DNA of 64,000 nucleotides from Leadbetterella sp. (GCA_019638185.1 JAHBUH010000012.1:60593-124592), one strand, 5' to 3'. Positions 1-11,195 are shown, counted from the first letter of the stretch. The notes: generated by a model from the letters alone, not told the origin. Made by a program: numbers and translations.

Positions 1-738
1 GGGTTTGAGTGTTTTTACGATAAAATCGAGGTAAGCTGTGCCGTAGACTTCAGGGTTATCGGAGTTAGGGCGTACATAGTATTCCTGGATGCGGCGTGTC
101 TTCTCATGATCATGCTCAATGGCCACTACGATAGCGCCCCTCGCCGAGGAGTCTATGGTCTCGTCCACACCCCATTCCAGCGGGCCAATGCGGCCCTGGG
201 AAGTGGCTTCATCAAAGAGATCCTGCCCGTCGTGCATGTAGATCACGGGGTAGCGTTTCCCTGAGCGCTCATAGTCTTCCGGAAGGTATACCCATACCTT
301 TTTGTAGTTTCCCAGCTCCGGGATATAAAGCGAATCCTTCCAGAGCTTTACCCGGGCCGAGGCCGTGGATTCGGGGAAGTCATCGCGCCAGTTCTCAATT
401 TTACAGTAAAGGGTGGTGTCACTGTTAATGATGGCTCTGCGTGGGGCCACCAGGCGACCGTCACGGGTGCTTTCCAATGTTTTCCAGTTTCCCCGGGTAA
501 ACTTATACTCCAGTAGCCCGCTTTTCAGGCCGGTCAGGGTATATTCCAGGCCTGCAGCGGTTTTCCGGAGCGTGCTTTCGGGCTGGTCAGGACTCCAGCG
601 GTTAAAGGCACCGGTGATGTACACGCCGTCACCGGCATGCGATGCCGGGGCGCCGGTCACCACAATACGCACCGTATGCTGCCCGCTGGAGGTCCATGCC
701 GCCAGTAAGAAAAAGGAGATCAGAAAGTACCTGGTCAT
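1..738 (-). CDS. Secreted alpha/beta-hydrolase-type esterase, C-terminus cut by window edge
   Basis: Partial gene: the first 246 codons are visible and the end lies beyond base 1. A hydrophobic signal peptide (about residues 1-19, ending near SSG-Q) is followed by a CBM20/48-like beta domain (motif GAFNRWSP near residue 43). An esterase domain follows with the motif YMHDGQDLF, typical of COG2819/COG2382 esterases related to enterochelin esterase. The catalytic serine is outside the window. Its ATG overlaps the TAA of the upstream DUF4374 gene by one base (TAATG), so the two are probably translationally coupled. By context it may cleave a siderophore taken up by the upstream receptor and lipoprotein (inference). 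A carbohydrate or xenobiotic esterase is the alternative. Confidence 0.8.
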   Translation of the reverse strand, partial: MTRYFLISFFLLAAWTSSGQHTVRIVVTGAPASHAGDGVYITGAFNRWSPDQPESTLRKTAAGLEYTLTGLKSGLLEYKFTRGNWKTLESTRDGRLVAPRRAIINSDTTLYCKIENWRDDFPESTASARVKLWKDSLYIPELGNYKKVWVYLPEDYERSGKRYPVIYMHDGQDLFDEATSQGRIGPLEWGVDETIDSSARGAIVVAIEHDHEKTRRIQEYYVRPNSDNPEVYGTAYLDFIVKTLKP

Positions 739-1991
739 TAAAGCTCTACTTTATAAAAACCGGAAACGGAGCCGCCTTCGGTCACCTGGAACAGCTGGGT
801 AGCGCTCTTCAGGTCACTGCTCAGCTCATAATAGCCGTTAGGACCCTTTGCCGCGGCTGAGTTCACCCGGATCAGCAGCTTTCCGTCTACTTTCACCGTT
901 CCGTAAGCCGCACCGGTGTTGGTACAGGCAGGCACTCCGGAGATTTTGGTGATGGTTTTGGTGGCTACATCAATCACGTGGAACTCCCAGATGTCAGAGA
1001 AGTTAATATTTCCGGAAGGTCCACCGGTTAAAGCAGTATTCGGAATGGTAGTGATCAGCTTGCCGTTCGTGGCGTATACGGTCACAAACTTACCTTTGGC
1101 ATTGATATCGTCCATTTTGATCTCCCAGCTTTTATCCACTTCGGTGTCTGCCGCCTTGATCCGGGAAATTTTTGATTTACCGCCGATCCCCTGCGGGCTG
1201 GTTCCCTGGGTTACGATGTACAGGTCGCCGTTCGTATCAAAGCTGTACATTTCGTTATCATTGATGTAAGCTATACTTCCCGTGCCTTCAATTTTCGTGG
1301 TTTTCTCGTACTTGCCGGTGGCAATGTCAATCACCGCTATGTATACATCCGGGAAGAAGTCGTCAAAGAATCCTTTCTGGGTGGTATTGGTTTTGGCGTA
1401 GGTCACATTAGCATATAACTTCCCGTTTTTCACTGCCAGGAACTTCTGGCCTATGGAACGGTAAAGGATACCCGCTTCAGTGGCGCCCCTTTCATTCACC
1501 GCGGCAGTCAGGTCTATTTCACCCGTACGCGACAGAGTAGTGGGGTTAAATGTCTGAATTTTAAGCGGGCTGGCTCCATCCCAGTAGAAACCCTGGGTTT
1601 CATTAACAATCACAAAGTTCCCGGTGCCATTTATGGTGTTATCACCGGCCAGGAATTTCTCAGGGACTGCTTTCCCGTTTTGTATCTGCAGGCGCTCGAT
1701 CCCCTTCGCGTTATCATCTGTTTTGAAGAGTTTCAGCAGCCAGTTTTTATAAGGCCGCCACCCGCCCATCCCCATACCCTGAACGGAGGTGGTGGTGATG
1801 TTGGAAATATTGCCTGAAGGCAGCTGATCAAATACCGTGATATAACCCGGCTTGGTCAGCGTATTTTCACTCATGGTCATCAGGACATATTTTCCCTCTT
1901 TTGCTTCCGGCTCATCGCTACTGTCACACGATACCAGGGATACTGTTAAAAGTAAAGCTAGTGCCAAAGACTTAAGTGTTACTTTGTACAT
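738..1991 (-). CDS. DUF4374-family surface lipoprotein, XusB-like
   Basis: 417 residues with a lipoprotein signal peptide whose lipobox is VSC-D (cysteine 22), so it is anchored in a membrane. The rest is rich in short beta strands with repeated blade-like segments, as expected for a propeller. I recognise the family as DUF4374 from overall sequence character and its place beside a TonB receptor. From memory, a DUF4374 lipoprotein of Bacteroides (XusB) binds ferric enterobactin for its partner receptor XusA. The gene lies 9 bases after the TonB receptor gene and overlaps the following esterase gene by one base, so the three form one operon. A role in capturing an iron-siderophore is an inference from this arrangement. 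Confidence 0.8.
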   Translation of the reverse strand: MYKVTLKSLALALLLTVSLVSCDSSDEPEAKEGKYVLMTMSENTLTKPGYITVFDQLPSGNISNITTTSVQGMGMGGWRPYKNWLLKLFKTDDNAKGIERLQIQNGKAVPEKFLAGDNTINGTGNFVIVNETQGFYWDGASPLKIQTFNPTTLSRTGEIDLTAAVNERGATEAGILYRSIGQKFLAVKNGKLYANVTYAKTNTTQKGFFDDFFPDVYIAVIDIATGKYEKTTKIEGTGSIAYINDNEMYSFDTNGDLYIVTQGTSPQGIGGKSKISRIKAADTEVDKSWEIKMDDINAKGKFVTVYATNGKLITTIPNTALTGGPSGNINFSDIWEFHVIDVATKTITKISGVPACTNTGAAYGTVKVDGKLLIRVNSAAAKGPNGYYELSSDLKSATQLFQVTEGGSVSGFYKVEL

Positions 1992-2000
1992 GGGTATTAA

Positions 2001-4367
2001 CTATTTTATTGAATAATTGATTTTTAAATGAATACTTCTTCCTGCCCGCTGAACCCGGTAATTGTCATAGATGTCCTTATTGAGTAGGTTTTTAATGTCC
2101 AAACCCACGGCTGTTCTCAGGGCAGGAATGTCCAGCTGCACGCCCGTATTCACCAGGTGCTGGTTCGGTATAACCAGTAAGGTGTTCACCTGTGCCTTGC
2201 CGAATAGCCCTGAACCTTCCAGTCGTTTCGGGATGGTTTCCAGGTAATATTCATGCAGGTAGCTGTAAAACACGAAGGCTTTCAGGATGGCTTTCTGCCG
2301 GAAAACCGGTGCCGACTGGTAGTTAAGGCCCAGGTTCCCGAAAAGAAACGGGGTATTTCTCAGGCGGGCGTCGTTTTTCCACAATTCCTGCTGTGTAGTG
2401 ATGCCAAACAGCCGCATGCTCTGCCAGGTGGCATTGGCCGAAACACAGAAACGGGCATCCAGCTGCACGGAGCCGTCAGCCTCTATTCCGAAACCTTTTA
2501 CGTTCTGCTGGTTTTCATACCGGGCAAAAGGCGCCTGGATAGGCACCAGCAGGATCAGGTCCCGGGTTCTCCGGTAAAAGGAGTTCAGCTCCAGGGTATA
2601 TTTATTCCGTACCGAAGCCCGCCAGCCCAAATTAAAGTTCAGGCTTCTTTCCGGGCGGATGCCAAAGTTCTGAACGATCCATACCGCATCGCCGAAGAGT
2701 TCGTTATGATCCGGGAGGCGGTTAGAATATTCCGCCGAAAAGCGCACCAGGTGATCCGGCGTGAAATGGTACTTCAGCCCTTCTGCCACACCCCAGGTAT
2801 TGCCTTTGGAGGTTTGGGCATCGGTGGTGCTTACCTCGCGTGACTGGTAGGTTTCCACGCCTGTGGCCTTATAGCTGAAATATTTGACCATCAACAGATT
2901 ATCCAGCTTATTCCGGAAGAAACGGGAGTTGATGCCGGCAGAGCTTACCCACTTGATGTATTCTGATGGGAGCGACAGTACATCTACCTGCGTATCCAGG
3001 AATTTCGGGCCCAGCGGATCTTTTCCTTCCCGGTCAGCCCGAGTGATCACCTGGTTAAATTCCAGCAGATGAGTGCTGTTTAAACGGTATTTCAGGTTAG
3101 TCCTGGAAGTCAGGTAATTATTCCGGATATCAGAAAGTGAAGGCCGGCTGCTCTCCCCGTTCCGGGTGGGATTGGGGGTGAAAACCCCCAGCCAGTTATA
3201 AGTACCTTTTAGGGTATCCGTCCGGCTGATGCTCAGGGTATTATAAACCAGGAACTGATCTATTTCGAGGGCACCCAACTGTTTTTTGTATCGTAAACCG
3301 GGTATAACTGACGACTGCCGGGAAACGATCCCTCCGTAAGGTTCGGTCATCAGGGCCGGATGCTGCTGTTCGCGGTTAAATTTAAAACCCGAGAGTTCCA
3401 GCCGGATTTCATCGGCCCAGCGCAGGTCTCTCAGCCCCACAAAAGCCTGGCCGAAAGCCCCGGTATAGGCATTGTGAAACAGGGGCACCTTAGCATCCTC
3501 CTGGTTCCGGGTGTCAGGGTCGGTCACTTTGACATTAACCTTGTAATTATTATCCGAATGATTAAAGAAGGCATCCAGGCCATAAAAGACTTTATTTTTC
3601 GAGAAATAGGTGTTCAGGTTAGCCCGGTGAGTATTGTAGGAGCCGATTTCGTAGGATACATCGGCATAATTCCGTGTGAGCTTCCGGCCGATCAGGTTAA
3701 CGGCTCCACCCAGGGCATCGGCTCCCAGGCCTACCGGCAGCACGCCTTTATAGATCTCTACCCGCTCCAGCATATTCACCGGTACCGAAGAAAGTGAGAA
3801 GCCTTCTCCCAGGTAATCCATGGGTATGCCGTCTTTAAAGTAACGGATAGATTTACCGCTGAAACCGTTCAGGTTGACATCCGTGGCGGAACCCAGTCCG
3901 CCGGTCTGGCGGATTCGTATTCCGGATGATCTGTTCATTAATTCCGAAATATTTACCGGCAGGGCGTGTACCTGTTTCATGTCCAGCACCTGGGCTTTCA
4001 CCGAAAGCTCCCGGGCTGCAGCGGTTTCGGTCTTACCGTAAACTACCGTTTCATTCAGTTCTTTAACCTGTTCTTTCAGGGTGACCGTCAGCGTTCCCGA
4101 AGGGAAAGTGCTTAATTCGAGGGTTTGGAAACCTACCAGGGAAAAGCGAAGTACAAGGTCTGTGGTTCTTGAAACGGCCAGGGAAAACTCCCCGTTTTCA
4201 TTGCTTACCGCTGATAGCCGGGTATCCTTTACCTGCACCAAAACACCGGCCAGGGGCTCTTTCCGGGGATCGGTGATCCTTCCCTTCAGTGCTGTGGTTT
4301 GGGAAAAGACATTCCCGAAAATAAGACAAAAGAAACAGCAGATAACTCTCCCCGCTGGTACACTCAT
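2001..4367 (-). CDS. TonB-dependent outer-membrane receptor with carboxypeptidase-like N-terminal domain
   Basis: 788 residues. A signal peptide (about 1-22) precedes a carboxypeptidase-regulatory-like beta domain (about 25-110, motif LKGRITDPRKEPLAGV). A plug domain follows (about 120-230: motifs LNGFSGKSIRYFKDG, RVEIYKGVLPVGLGADALGGAVN). The rest is a 22-strand-type barrel of about 550 residues ending in a strand close to the terminus (LKINYSIK). It imports a large ligand across the outer membrane using TonB energy. It is first gene of a three-gene operon with a DUF4374 lipoprotein and a secreted esterase. That set resembles the XusA/XusB xenosiderophore system plus a Fes-like esterase, so an iron-siderophore is the favoured ligand (inference). 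No SusD partner is present, which argues against glycan uptake. Confidence 0.9.
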   Translation of the reverse strand: MSVPAGRVICCFFCLIFGNVFSQTTALKGRITDPRKEPLAGVLVQVKDTRLSAVSNENGEFSLAVSRTTDLVLRFSLVGFQTLELSTFPSGTLTVTLKEQVKELNETVVYGKTETAAARELSVKAQVLDMKQVHALPVNISELMNRSSGIRIRQTGGLGSATDVNLNGFSGKSIRYFKDGIPMDYLGEGFSLSSVPVNMLERVEIYKGVLPVGLGADALGGAVNLIGRKLTRNYADVSYEIGSYNTHRANLNTYFSKNKVFYGLDAFFNHSDNNYKVNVKVTDPDTRNQEDAKVPLFHNAYTGAFGQAFVGLRDLRWADEIRLELSGFKFNREQQHPALMTEPYGGIVSRQSSVIPGLRYKKQLGALEIDQFLVYNTLSISRTDTLKGTYNWLGVFTPNPTRNGESSRPSLSDIRNNYLTSRTNLKYRLNSTHLLEFNQVITRADREGKDPLGPKFLDTQVDVLSLPSEYIKWVSSAGINSRFFRNKLDNLLMVKYFSYKATGVETYQSREVSTTDAQTSKGNTWGVAEGLKYHFTPDHLVRFSAEYSNRLPDHNELFGDAVWIVQNFGIRPERSLNFNLGWRASVRNKYTLELNSFYRRTRDLILLVPIQAPFARYENQQNVKGFGIEADGSVQLDARFCVSANATWQSMRLFGITTQQELWKNDARLRNTPFLFGNLGLNYQSAPVFRQKAILKAFVFYSYLHEYYLETIPKRLEGSGLFGKAQVNTLLVIPNQHLVNTGVQLDIPALRTAVGLDIKNLLNKDIYDNYRVQRAGRSIHLKINYSIK

Positions 4368-4392
4368 GGGCTAACGCTACTGATAATAAGTT

Positions 4393-4423
4393 CAAAGATA
4401 AGCCTATTTAGACTAGTTTTAAA
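4393..4423 (-). promoter_or_regulatory. Promoter of the TonB/DUF4374/esterase operon
   Basis: On the minus strand TTTA, a 19-base spacer and TATCTTTG match the Bacteroidota consensus TTTG-N19/21-TANNTTTG at 7 of 8 fixed positions. The -7 element ends about 25 bases before the receptor start codon. I see no obvious Fur-type dyad overlapping it. Confidence 0.6.
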
Positions 4424-4521
4424 TATAATACCTGCTGAATTTTGAAGCTATTCCGTAAAAGTTCAATCAGGAGACCGAAAAATCCAATGTTTGACCGGAT
4501 TGTTTATTGAAGTCAGGATTG

Positions 4522-4529
4522 TATTTTTG
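4522..4529 (+). promoter_or_regulatory. Possible -7 element for the DUF2911 gene
   Basis: TATTTTTG matches TANNTTTG 26 bases before the start codon. No TTTG or TTG lies at the expected 17-21-base distance (the nearest TTG is 12 bases upstream), so only half of the promoter is supported. Confidence 0.4.
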
Positions 4530-4555
4530 CAGCTTAAACTTTTAAATCTTATCGT

Positions 4556-5380
4556 ATGAAACTTATTAAAGTTCTGGCATTTTCTTTACTGACCTGGAGC
4601 GCCACTGCTCAAGGCATTAAAGTTCCCACTAAAAGTCCGCTGCAGACCATCAAGCAGGAATTTGCTTTGTCTTCGGTAGAAATTGAATATTCAAGGCCTT
4701 CTGCCCGGGGAAGAAAGATTTTCGGCGACCTGGAGGCATACGGTAAATTATGGAGAACCGGCGCTAACTCACAGACCACCATTAATTTTGGAGAAGACGT
4801 AAAAGTAAACGGAAAGCCGCTTAAAGCCGGTAAGTACACCATCCTGACGGTGATCGGCGAACAGAACTGGAAGATCCGCTTCTGTACTCCGGAAACCAGT
4901 GTATTTAATTTCAAGGAGGAAAATGTAGTGGCTACTATTGACGCTAAACCTATCACCCTGCCTTTTGACATCGAGACATTTACCATCATGTTTGGTGCAC
5001 AGACTGATAACTCACTGGAAGTGAATATTATGTGGGAGAGAACCGTGGTTCCGTTTACCATTACTGCAGATATAGACCAGAAAGTGATGGCTGCCATTGA
5101 CAAGGTTATGACCGGTGACAGCAAGCCGTATTTCGCCGCTGCCAGCTATTACCTGGATAATGGTAAAGACCTGAAAAAAGCGCTGGAATGGGCCAATAAG
5201 GCAGTAGAGCAGCAGCCTGACGCCTTTTGGGTGTCACACACCAAAGCCAAGATCCAGGCTAAACTGGGCGATAAAAAAGGTGCTATAGCTACCGCTACGC
5301 AGTCGCTGGCTCAGGCCAAAGCCGCTAAAAACGGGGATTATGTGGCGCTGAATGAAAAGCTGATCGCCAGCCTGAAGTAA
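4556..5380 (+). CDS. DUF2911 family exported protein with TPR-like C-terminus
   Basis: 274 residues with a signal peptide (about 1-18, cleavage after SATA-Q). The N-terminal half carries the DUF2911 signature: SPLQTIKQEFALSSVEIEYSRPSxRGRxIFG, then LWRTGANSQTTINF and LKAGKYTILTV. The last 90 residues (YFAAASYYLDNGKDLKKALEWANKAV...) are helical and resemble a pair of tetratricopeptide motifs. This fusion is common in Bacteroidota, but the function is unknown; it is probably periplasmic. It stands alone, with a strong hairpin terminator downstream and the TonB operon diverging upstream. Confidence 0.85.
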   Translation: MKLIKVLAFSLLTWSATAQGIKVPTKSPLQTIKQEFALSSVEIEYSRPSARGRKIFGDLEAYGKLWRTGANSQTTINFGEDVKVNGKPLKAGKYTILTVIGEQNWKIRFCTPETSVFNFKEENVVATIDAKPITLPFDIETFTIMFGAQTDNSLEVNIMWERTVVPFTITADIDQKVMAAIDKVMTGDSKPYFAAASYYLDNGKDLKKALEWANKAVEQQPDAFWVSHTKAKIQAKLGDKKGAIATATQSLAQAKAAKNGDYVALNEKLIASLK

Positions 5381-5405
5381 TAGCAGCACGGTCTGCAGAT
5401 CATGG

Positions 5406-5441
5406 AAAACGGTGGGGCCTGGCTCCGCCGTTTTTGTTTTT
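5406..5441 (+). terminator. Rho-independent terminator after the DUF2911 gene
   Basis: A 10-base-pair stem (5406-5415 with 5425-5434, one G-T pair) closes a 9-base loop and runs straight into a T-rich tract. It lies 25 bases after the stop codon. Confidence 0.85.
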
Positions 5442-5576
5442 GGAACATGACCCGTAGAAATTTCCTGGTGTCATTTTGTCATTAATACCCGGAAAAGCCG
5501 TATAAATCGCGCCATTTTGTCGCTTATTTCACTTCTGCATGCCGTTTGCTGTTGTATATATAAATGAATAGTTAAT

Positions 5577-8198
<2,622 letters not shown>

Positions 8199-8222
8199 GT
8201 AATAGTTTTTCATAAATGTACG

Positions 8223-8255
8223 AATAGCCGGAGGAGTTTCTTCCGGCTATTTTTT
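8223..8255 (+). terminator. Rho-independent terminator of clpB
   Basis: A 10-base-pair perfect stem (8223-8232 with 8242-8251), extendable by two pairs, is followed by six Ts. It begins 24 bases after the clpB stop codon. Confidence 0.9.
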
Positions 8256-8310
8256 GTATCATACTTTTTGTTTAAGTGTCTTATTATAAATATTTAATAT
8301 TTTTATTGCC

Positions 8311-8338
8311 TTTGAAAAATGGAAAATTGGTATATTTG
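8311..8338 (+). promoter_or_regulatory. Promoter of the small lipoprotein gene
   Basis: TTTG at 8311-8314 and TATATTTG at 8331-8338 match the Bacteroidota -33 and -7 elements, with a slightly short 16-base spacer. The predicted start site leaves a leader of about 65 bases before the gene at 8411. Confidence 0.6.
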
Positions 8339-8410
8339 CTTAGGGGTAGGATTTACCTTATTATGACCAAATACTAAATTTTCATCTATTTTAACGGGAA
8401 TAGTACAGAT

Positions 8411-8863
8411 ATGAAAAGAGTAATTTACTTATTGCTATTATGTGTTATCGCAAGCTCCTGCAAAAATGAGGCCACTCCCCCCAAGCCTGAAGTACAGGTA
8501 GTTAAGTGTAAACCAGGAAATCCTGCACTTTACGGAGAACTCTCCGGAGTGCTATTAAAAGCAGAGCGGCGGATCGGAGAGGATTATTTTGTGCTGGAAC
8601 CTCTCTCACAAAGCCGTGAAGGTATACAATTTACTGAACCTCAGTTGCAAAATATGCTTCCTCATCTTTTTCTGACGTGTAATATTCCCCAGAGTTTTCT
8701 TAAAAATGGCCAGATTTTAAAGATCAGCGGGAAAGGATACATTGAAGTGGAGACTATGAATAATGCCAGGTTAGCCTACGCTAATGACTCCACGGTAAGA
8801 GCATATATGCCACACCCCAAAATATTTCTTGATTACACCCAGATAGAAGTAGTGACTCAATAA
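8411..8863 (+). CDS. Small lipoprotein of unknown function
   Basis: 150 residues. The N-terminus is a lipoprotein signal peptide with lipobox ASS-C (cysteine 17). The mature part has a proline-rich stretch, then about 120 residues with predicted short beta strands and a second and third cysteine (KCKPG, LTCNIP). I recognise no family. It has its own promoter and converges on the DinB gene, overlapping its end by seven bases. Base composition resembles the neighbours. Confidence 0.75.
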   Translation: MKRVIYLLLLCVIASSCKNEATPPKPEVQVVKCKPGNPALYGELSGVLLKAERRIGEDYFVLEPLSQSREGIQFTEPQLQNMLPHLFLTCNIPQSFLKNGQILKISGKGYIEVETMNNARLAYANDSTVRAYMPHPKIFLDYTQIEVVTQ

Positions 8864-9393
8864 AAATCCGGGTCACTGCTCTCATAATAGCTGCTTTCCA
8901 CGTCATCGTAACGGGCACCTTTGGCGGCTAGCTTTTTGATAATGGCGATCTGGCCGGAATGGTAGACGTCGTGCTGGATGATGCCGTTTAGCAGGGTGTC
9001 ATAGGTGTATTCGGCGCCGGGAACCACCTCCAGCAAGAAGGAGTCATCTTTTTCTTCCAGGGCCCGGGTGAGCTCGTCCTGGCTGAGGGTCAGCTCCATC
9101 ATGAGGGTTTCCAGCTCAAACTCATCCACTGTACGGATGTCGCCGAAGTTCATTTTTTCATTTTCAATATTATAGACGGCATCACCCTGGATTCTTTTCA
9201 GGGCAAACAGCCGCCAGCTGGTGATGTGGTAGATCAGCTCGGCAATGGTATGAATATTCCCCGCCTTATAAGCCGCCATTTTCACTTTCAGGCCTTTGGT
9301 GAGTTCCAGCAGGGAAGGGCCATGCCAGGCCCCCCCGTGAAACCCGGCGTTCAGCAAGCGTACGATATTTTTAATGTTAGCGTTATTTTCCAT
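8857..9393 (-). CDS. DinB-family putative metal-dependent enzyme (copy 1)
   Basis: 178 residues, cytoplasmic four-helix bundle of the DinB/YfiT type. The metal-binding histidine triad is visible: H56 in LIYHITSW and H141 and H145 in QHDVYHSGQI. Known relatives are thiol-dependent transferases or hydrolases, but the substrate cannot be read from sequence. It follows the second DinB gene by 12 bases in the same direction, and both share an N-terminal AWHGPS motif, so this is a tandem duplication. The stop codon region overlaps the convergent lipoprotein gene. Confidence 0.85.
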   Translation of the reverse strand: MENNANIKNIVRLLNAGFHGGAWHGPSLLELTKGLKVKMAAYKAGNIHTIAELIYHITSWRLFALKRIQGDAVYNIENEKMNFGDIRTVDEFELETLMMELTLSQDELTRALEEKDDSFLLEVVPGAEYTYDTLLNGIIQHDVYHSGQIAIIKKLAAKGARYDDVESSYYESSDPDFY

Positions 9394-9405
9394 TCTGATA
9401 TGAGG

Positions 9406-9873
9406 TTATTGCCACAGCACCCAGATCATTCCCAGATGATAGGTATCGTGCTGTATGAGTCCGTTTAACAATTTATAAAAGTCGTAATACTCGCCCGGTA
9501 CATTTTTATTCAGCAGCTCGTCATCGAACTCGTCGAGCTTTTTAAGCAACTGATTATGCATGTCCACCAGGTTTTTTTTCAGGTGGGCCGGATCTTTCAG
9601 CTCTTCTTCGGTTCCCCAGTTCTCGGCATCGGTTTCCAGGCGGAAATGAATATTATCATTCAGTTTTTCAATCACAAACCTCCGGTAAGCGGTCAGGTGA
9701 AAGATATTCTGGGCAATAGACTGTCTTGAAAACGACTGGCTTTCCCGTAATTTGGCTTCCGGCAGGCTGTTAATCATCTCCATTACCGAAGGACCATGCC
9801 AGGCATCGCCCCTGAAAACCGTATCTATATTATCAATTATCCTCGAAAGGGTAGTTTCAACCATAAAGCGCAT
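9406..9873 (-). CDS. DinB-family putative metal-dependent enzyme (copy 2)
   Basis: 155 residues, paralogue of the next gene downstream. The metal-binding histidines are H59 (NIFHLTAY), H142 and H146 (QHDTYHLGMI), and the AWHGPS motif is at residues 24-29. It ends shortly after the last metal ligand, so it lacks the acidic C-terminal tail of copy 1. A second possible start is the methionine at residue 4. It is probably cotranscribed with copy 1, 12 bases apart. No substrate can be proposed. Confidence 0.85.
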   Translation of the reverse strand: MRFMVETTLSRIIDNIDTVFRGDAWHGPSVMEMINSLPEAKLRESQSFSRQSIAQNIFHLTAYRRFVIEKLNDNIHFRLETDAENWGTEEELKDPAHLKKNLVDMHNQLLKKLDEFDDELLNKNVPGEYYDFYKLLNGLIQHDTYHLGMIWVLWQ

Positions 9874-9921
9874 CTGTATAGTGCAAAATTGCTAAAAAAC
9901 CTTTAGAATCCTCCAAATTAT

Positions 9922-11109
9922 TCAGTATTTTCTTCCTTTCCAGACCGTTTCGCGGCTCAGGAGGTAATAAATGAACTGCATCAGCCAGGCCGTAGAAATG
10001 TAGACGGTAAATAAAGGAAGGTAGCGCAGGTAGCCGGAAATGCGGAGCCGGGCCTGGAAATACAGGATCAGTGTGCCGTAGATCAGCACCAGTACGCCCG
10101 TCACCACCGCCGGGATCACCGGGCTGATCCAACCCAGCAGAAAGAGCAGCGGAATACAAAGCGCCTGCAGGATTCCACCGGCCATGGCGGCGGGGGCATT
10201 TTCCATGGCGCCTTTGATCCAGCGCCGGCGCTGCTCAAAATAGCGTGGGGGCGGCACCGTAAATGAAAGCACGCCGGGGCACAGCAGGTGCCGGAAGCCG
10301 AAACCGGCATCAATAATGTTTTTGTACAAAAAATAATCTTCCACAATGCTGAAGCCCAGCGCCCGGTAGCCGCCTACGGCATCATAGGCTTTCCGGCTGA
10401 CGGCCATGTTATTTCCCAGCCCGGTAGACGGGAAGCCCCGGTCTGCCGCTATCTTAAAGAGGGTGAGTGCCATCAGCCATTCCATGCCCTGCAGGGTAGC
10501 CCAAAGTGAGCTCCGGCGGAAACCCGTGGCGCCCACTACCACGCCGGTGTCTTCCTCAAATCCCGCCAGCATGCCGGGAATCCAGTCGGGCGGGAGCTCG
10601 ATATCCGCATCGGTAAAAAACAGGTACTCACCGGTGGCGCGGGCCGCCAGCTCATCCAGCACCCGGGTTTTCCCGGTGAGGGGATGGATTTTGACAGAAC
10701 GTTTTTCGGGTTCATCCTTTATGCGTGCTTCAGAAGCGGTAGGCCGGCCTGATCCGGGAGGAGTATGCGCTTCGCTGCTAAGTGAATAGCTGGTTTCTTC
10801 CCGGGGGCTACCATTGTCTACGGTATTTCCCGGGTCAGGTTCCGTTGCTCCGTCAGATACGTAAGTATTGCCACTGAGTAATTGATCCTCTCCCTCCCGG
10901 AGATGCACCACTATTACGCCGGCGCGTCCCCGGCAGAATTCCTCCATCAGCGCACCGGTACGGTCATCGGAGCCGTCATTTCCCAGCAGGATTTCTGTTT
11001 TTTCTTTCGGGTAGGCCAGCCTCGCCAGTGATCGCAGGAGCACCGGCAGGTTCTTTTCCTCATTGCGCGCAGGAACCAGGATGGATATTTTCGGAAGCGG
11101 ATGATTCAT
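9922..11109 (-). CDS. Family 2 glycosyltransferase with membrane C-terminus and an inserted linker
   Basis: 395 residues. A GT-A fold starts at once (ISILVPARNEEKNLPVLL), with the nucleotide-sugar motif GNDGSDDRT, the DXD-type metal site FFTDADIELP (about 168), the acceptor-site motif IVEDYFL and the QRRRW motif near residue 300. Three hydrophobic segments end the protein (about 310-385), so it sits on the inner face of the membrane. Between GNDGSDD and the KTRVLDE helix there is an extra Ser/Gly/Pro/Glu-rich stretch (about residues 75-140) that family members normally lack. Acceptor and sugar are unknown. Its start region lies back to back with polA. Confidence 0.9.
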   Translation of the reverse strand: MNHPLPKISILVPARNEEKNLPVLLRSLARLAYPKEKTEILLGNDGSDDRTGALMEEFCRGRAGVIVVHLREGEDQLLSGNTYVSDGATEPDPGNTVDNGSPREETSYSLSSEAHTPPGSGRPTASEARIKDEPEKRSVKIHPLTGKTRVLDELAARATGEYLFFTDADIELPPDWIPGMLAGFEEDTGVVVGATGFRRSSLWATLQGMEWLMALTLFKIAADRGFPSTGLGNNMAVSRKAYDAVGGYRALGFSIVEDYFLYKNIIDAGFGFRHLLCPGVLSFTVPPPRYFEQRRRWIKGAMENAPAAMAGGILQALCIPLLFLLGWISPVIPAVVTGVLVLIYGTLILYFQARLRISGYLRYLPLFTVYISTAWLMQFIYYLLSRETVWKGRKY

Positions 11110-11116
11110 GAAGATA

Positions 11117-11124
11117 CAAATATA
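11117..11124 (-). promoter_or_regulatory. Possible -7 element for the glycosyltransferase gene
   Basis: TATATTTG on the minus strand ends 7 bases before the ATG, which would give a nearly leaderless transcript. No good -33 element is found at the proper distance, so support is partial. Confidence 0.4.
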
Positions 11125-11195
11125 CGGCAGCGCCTTTTCCGCAGCTTGCGGGAGAAGATATTTTTCCCGACTTTTGATCTCAAATTAAAATTCAG

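Noticed and set aside
5472-5521. Direct repeat CATTTTGTC twice, 41 bases apart, upstream of clpB
   Set aside because: Nine bases of low-complexity sequence in an A+T-rich gap; no dyad and no match to a known heat-shock operator.
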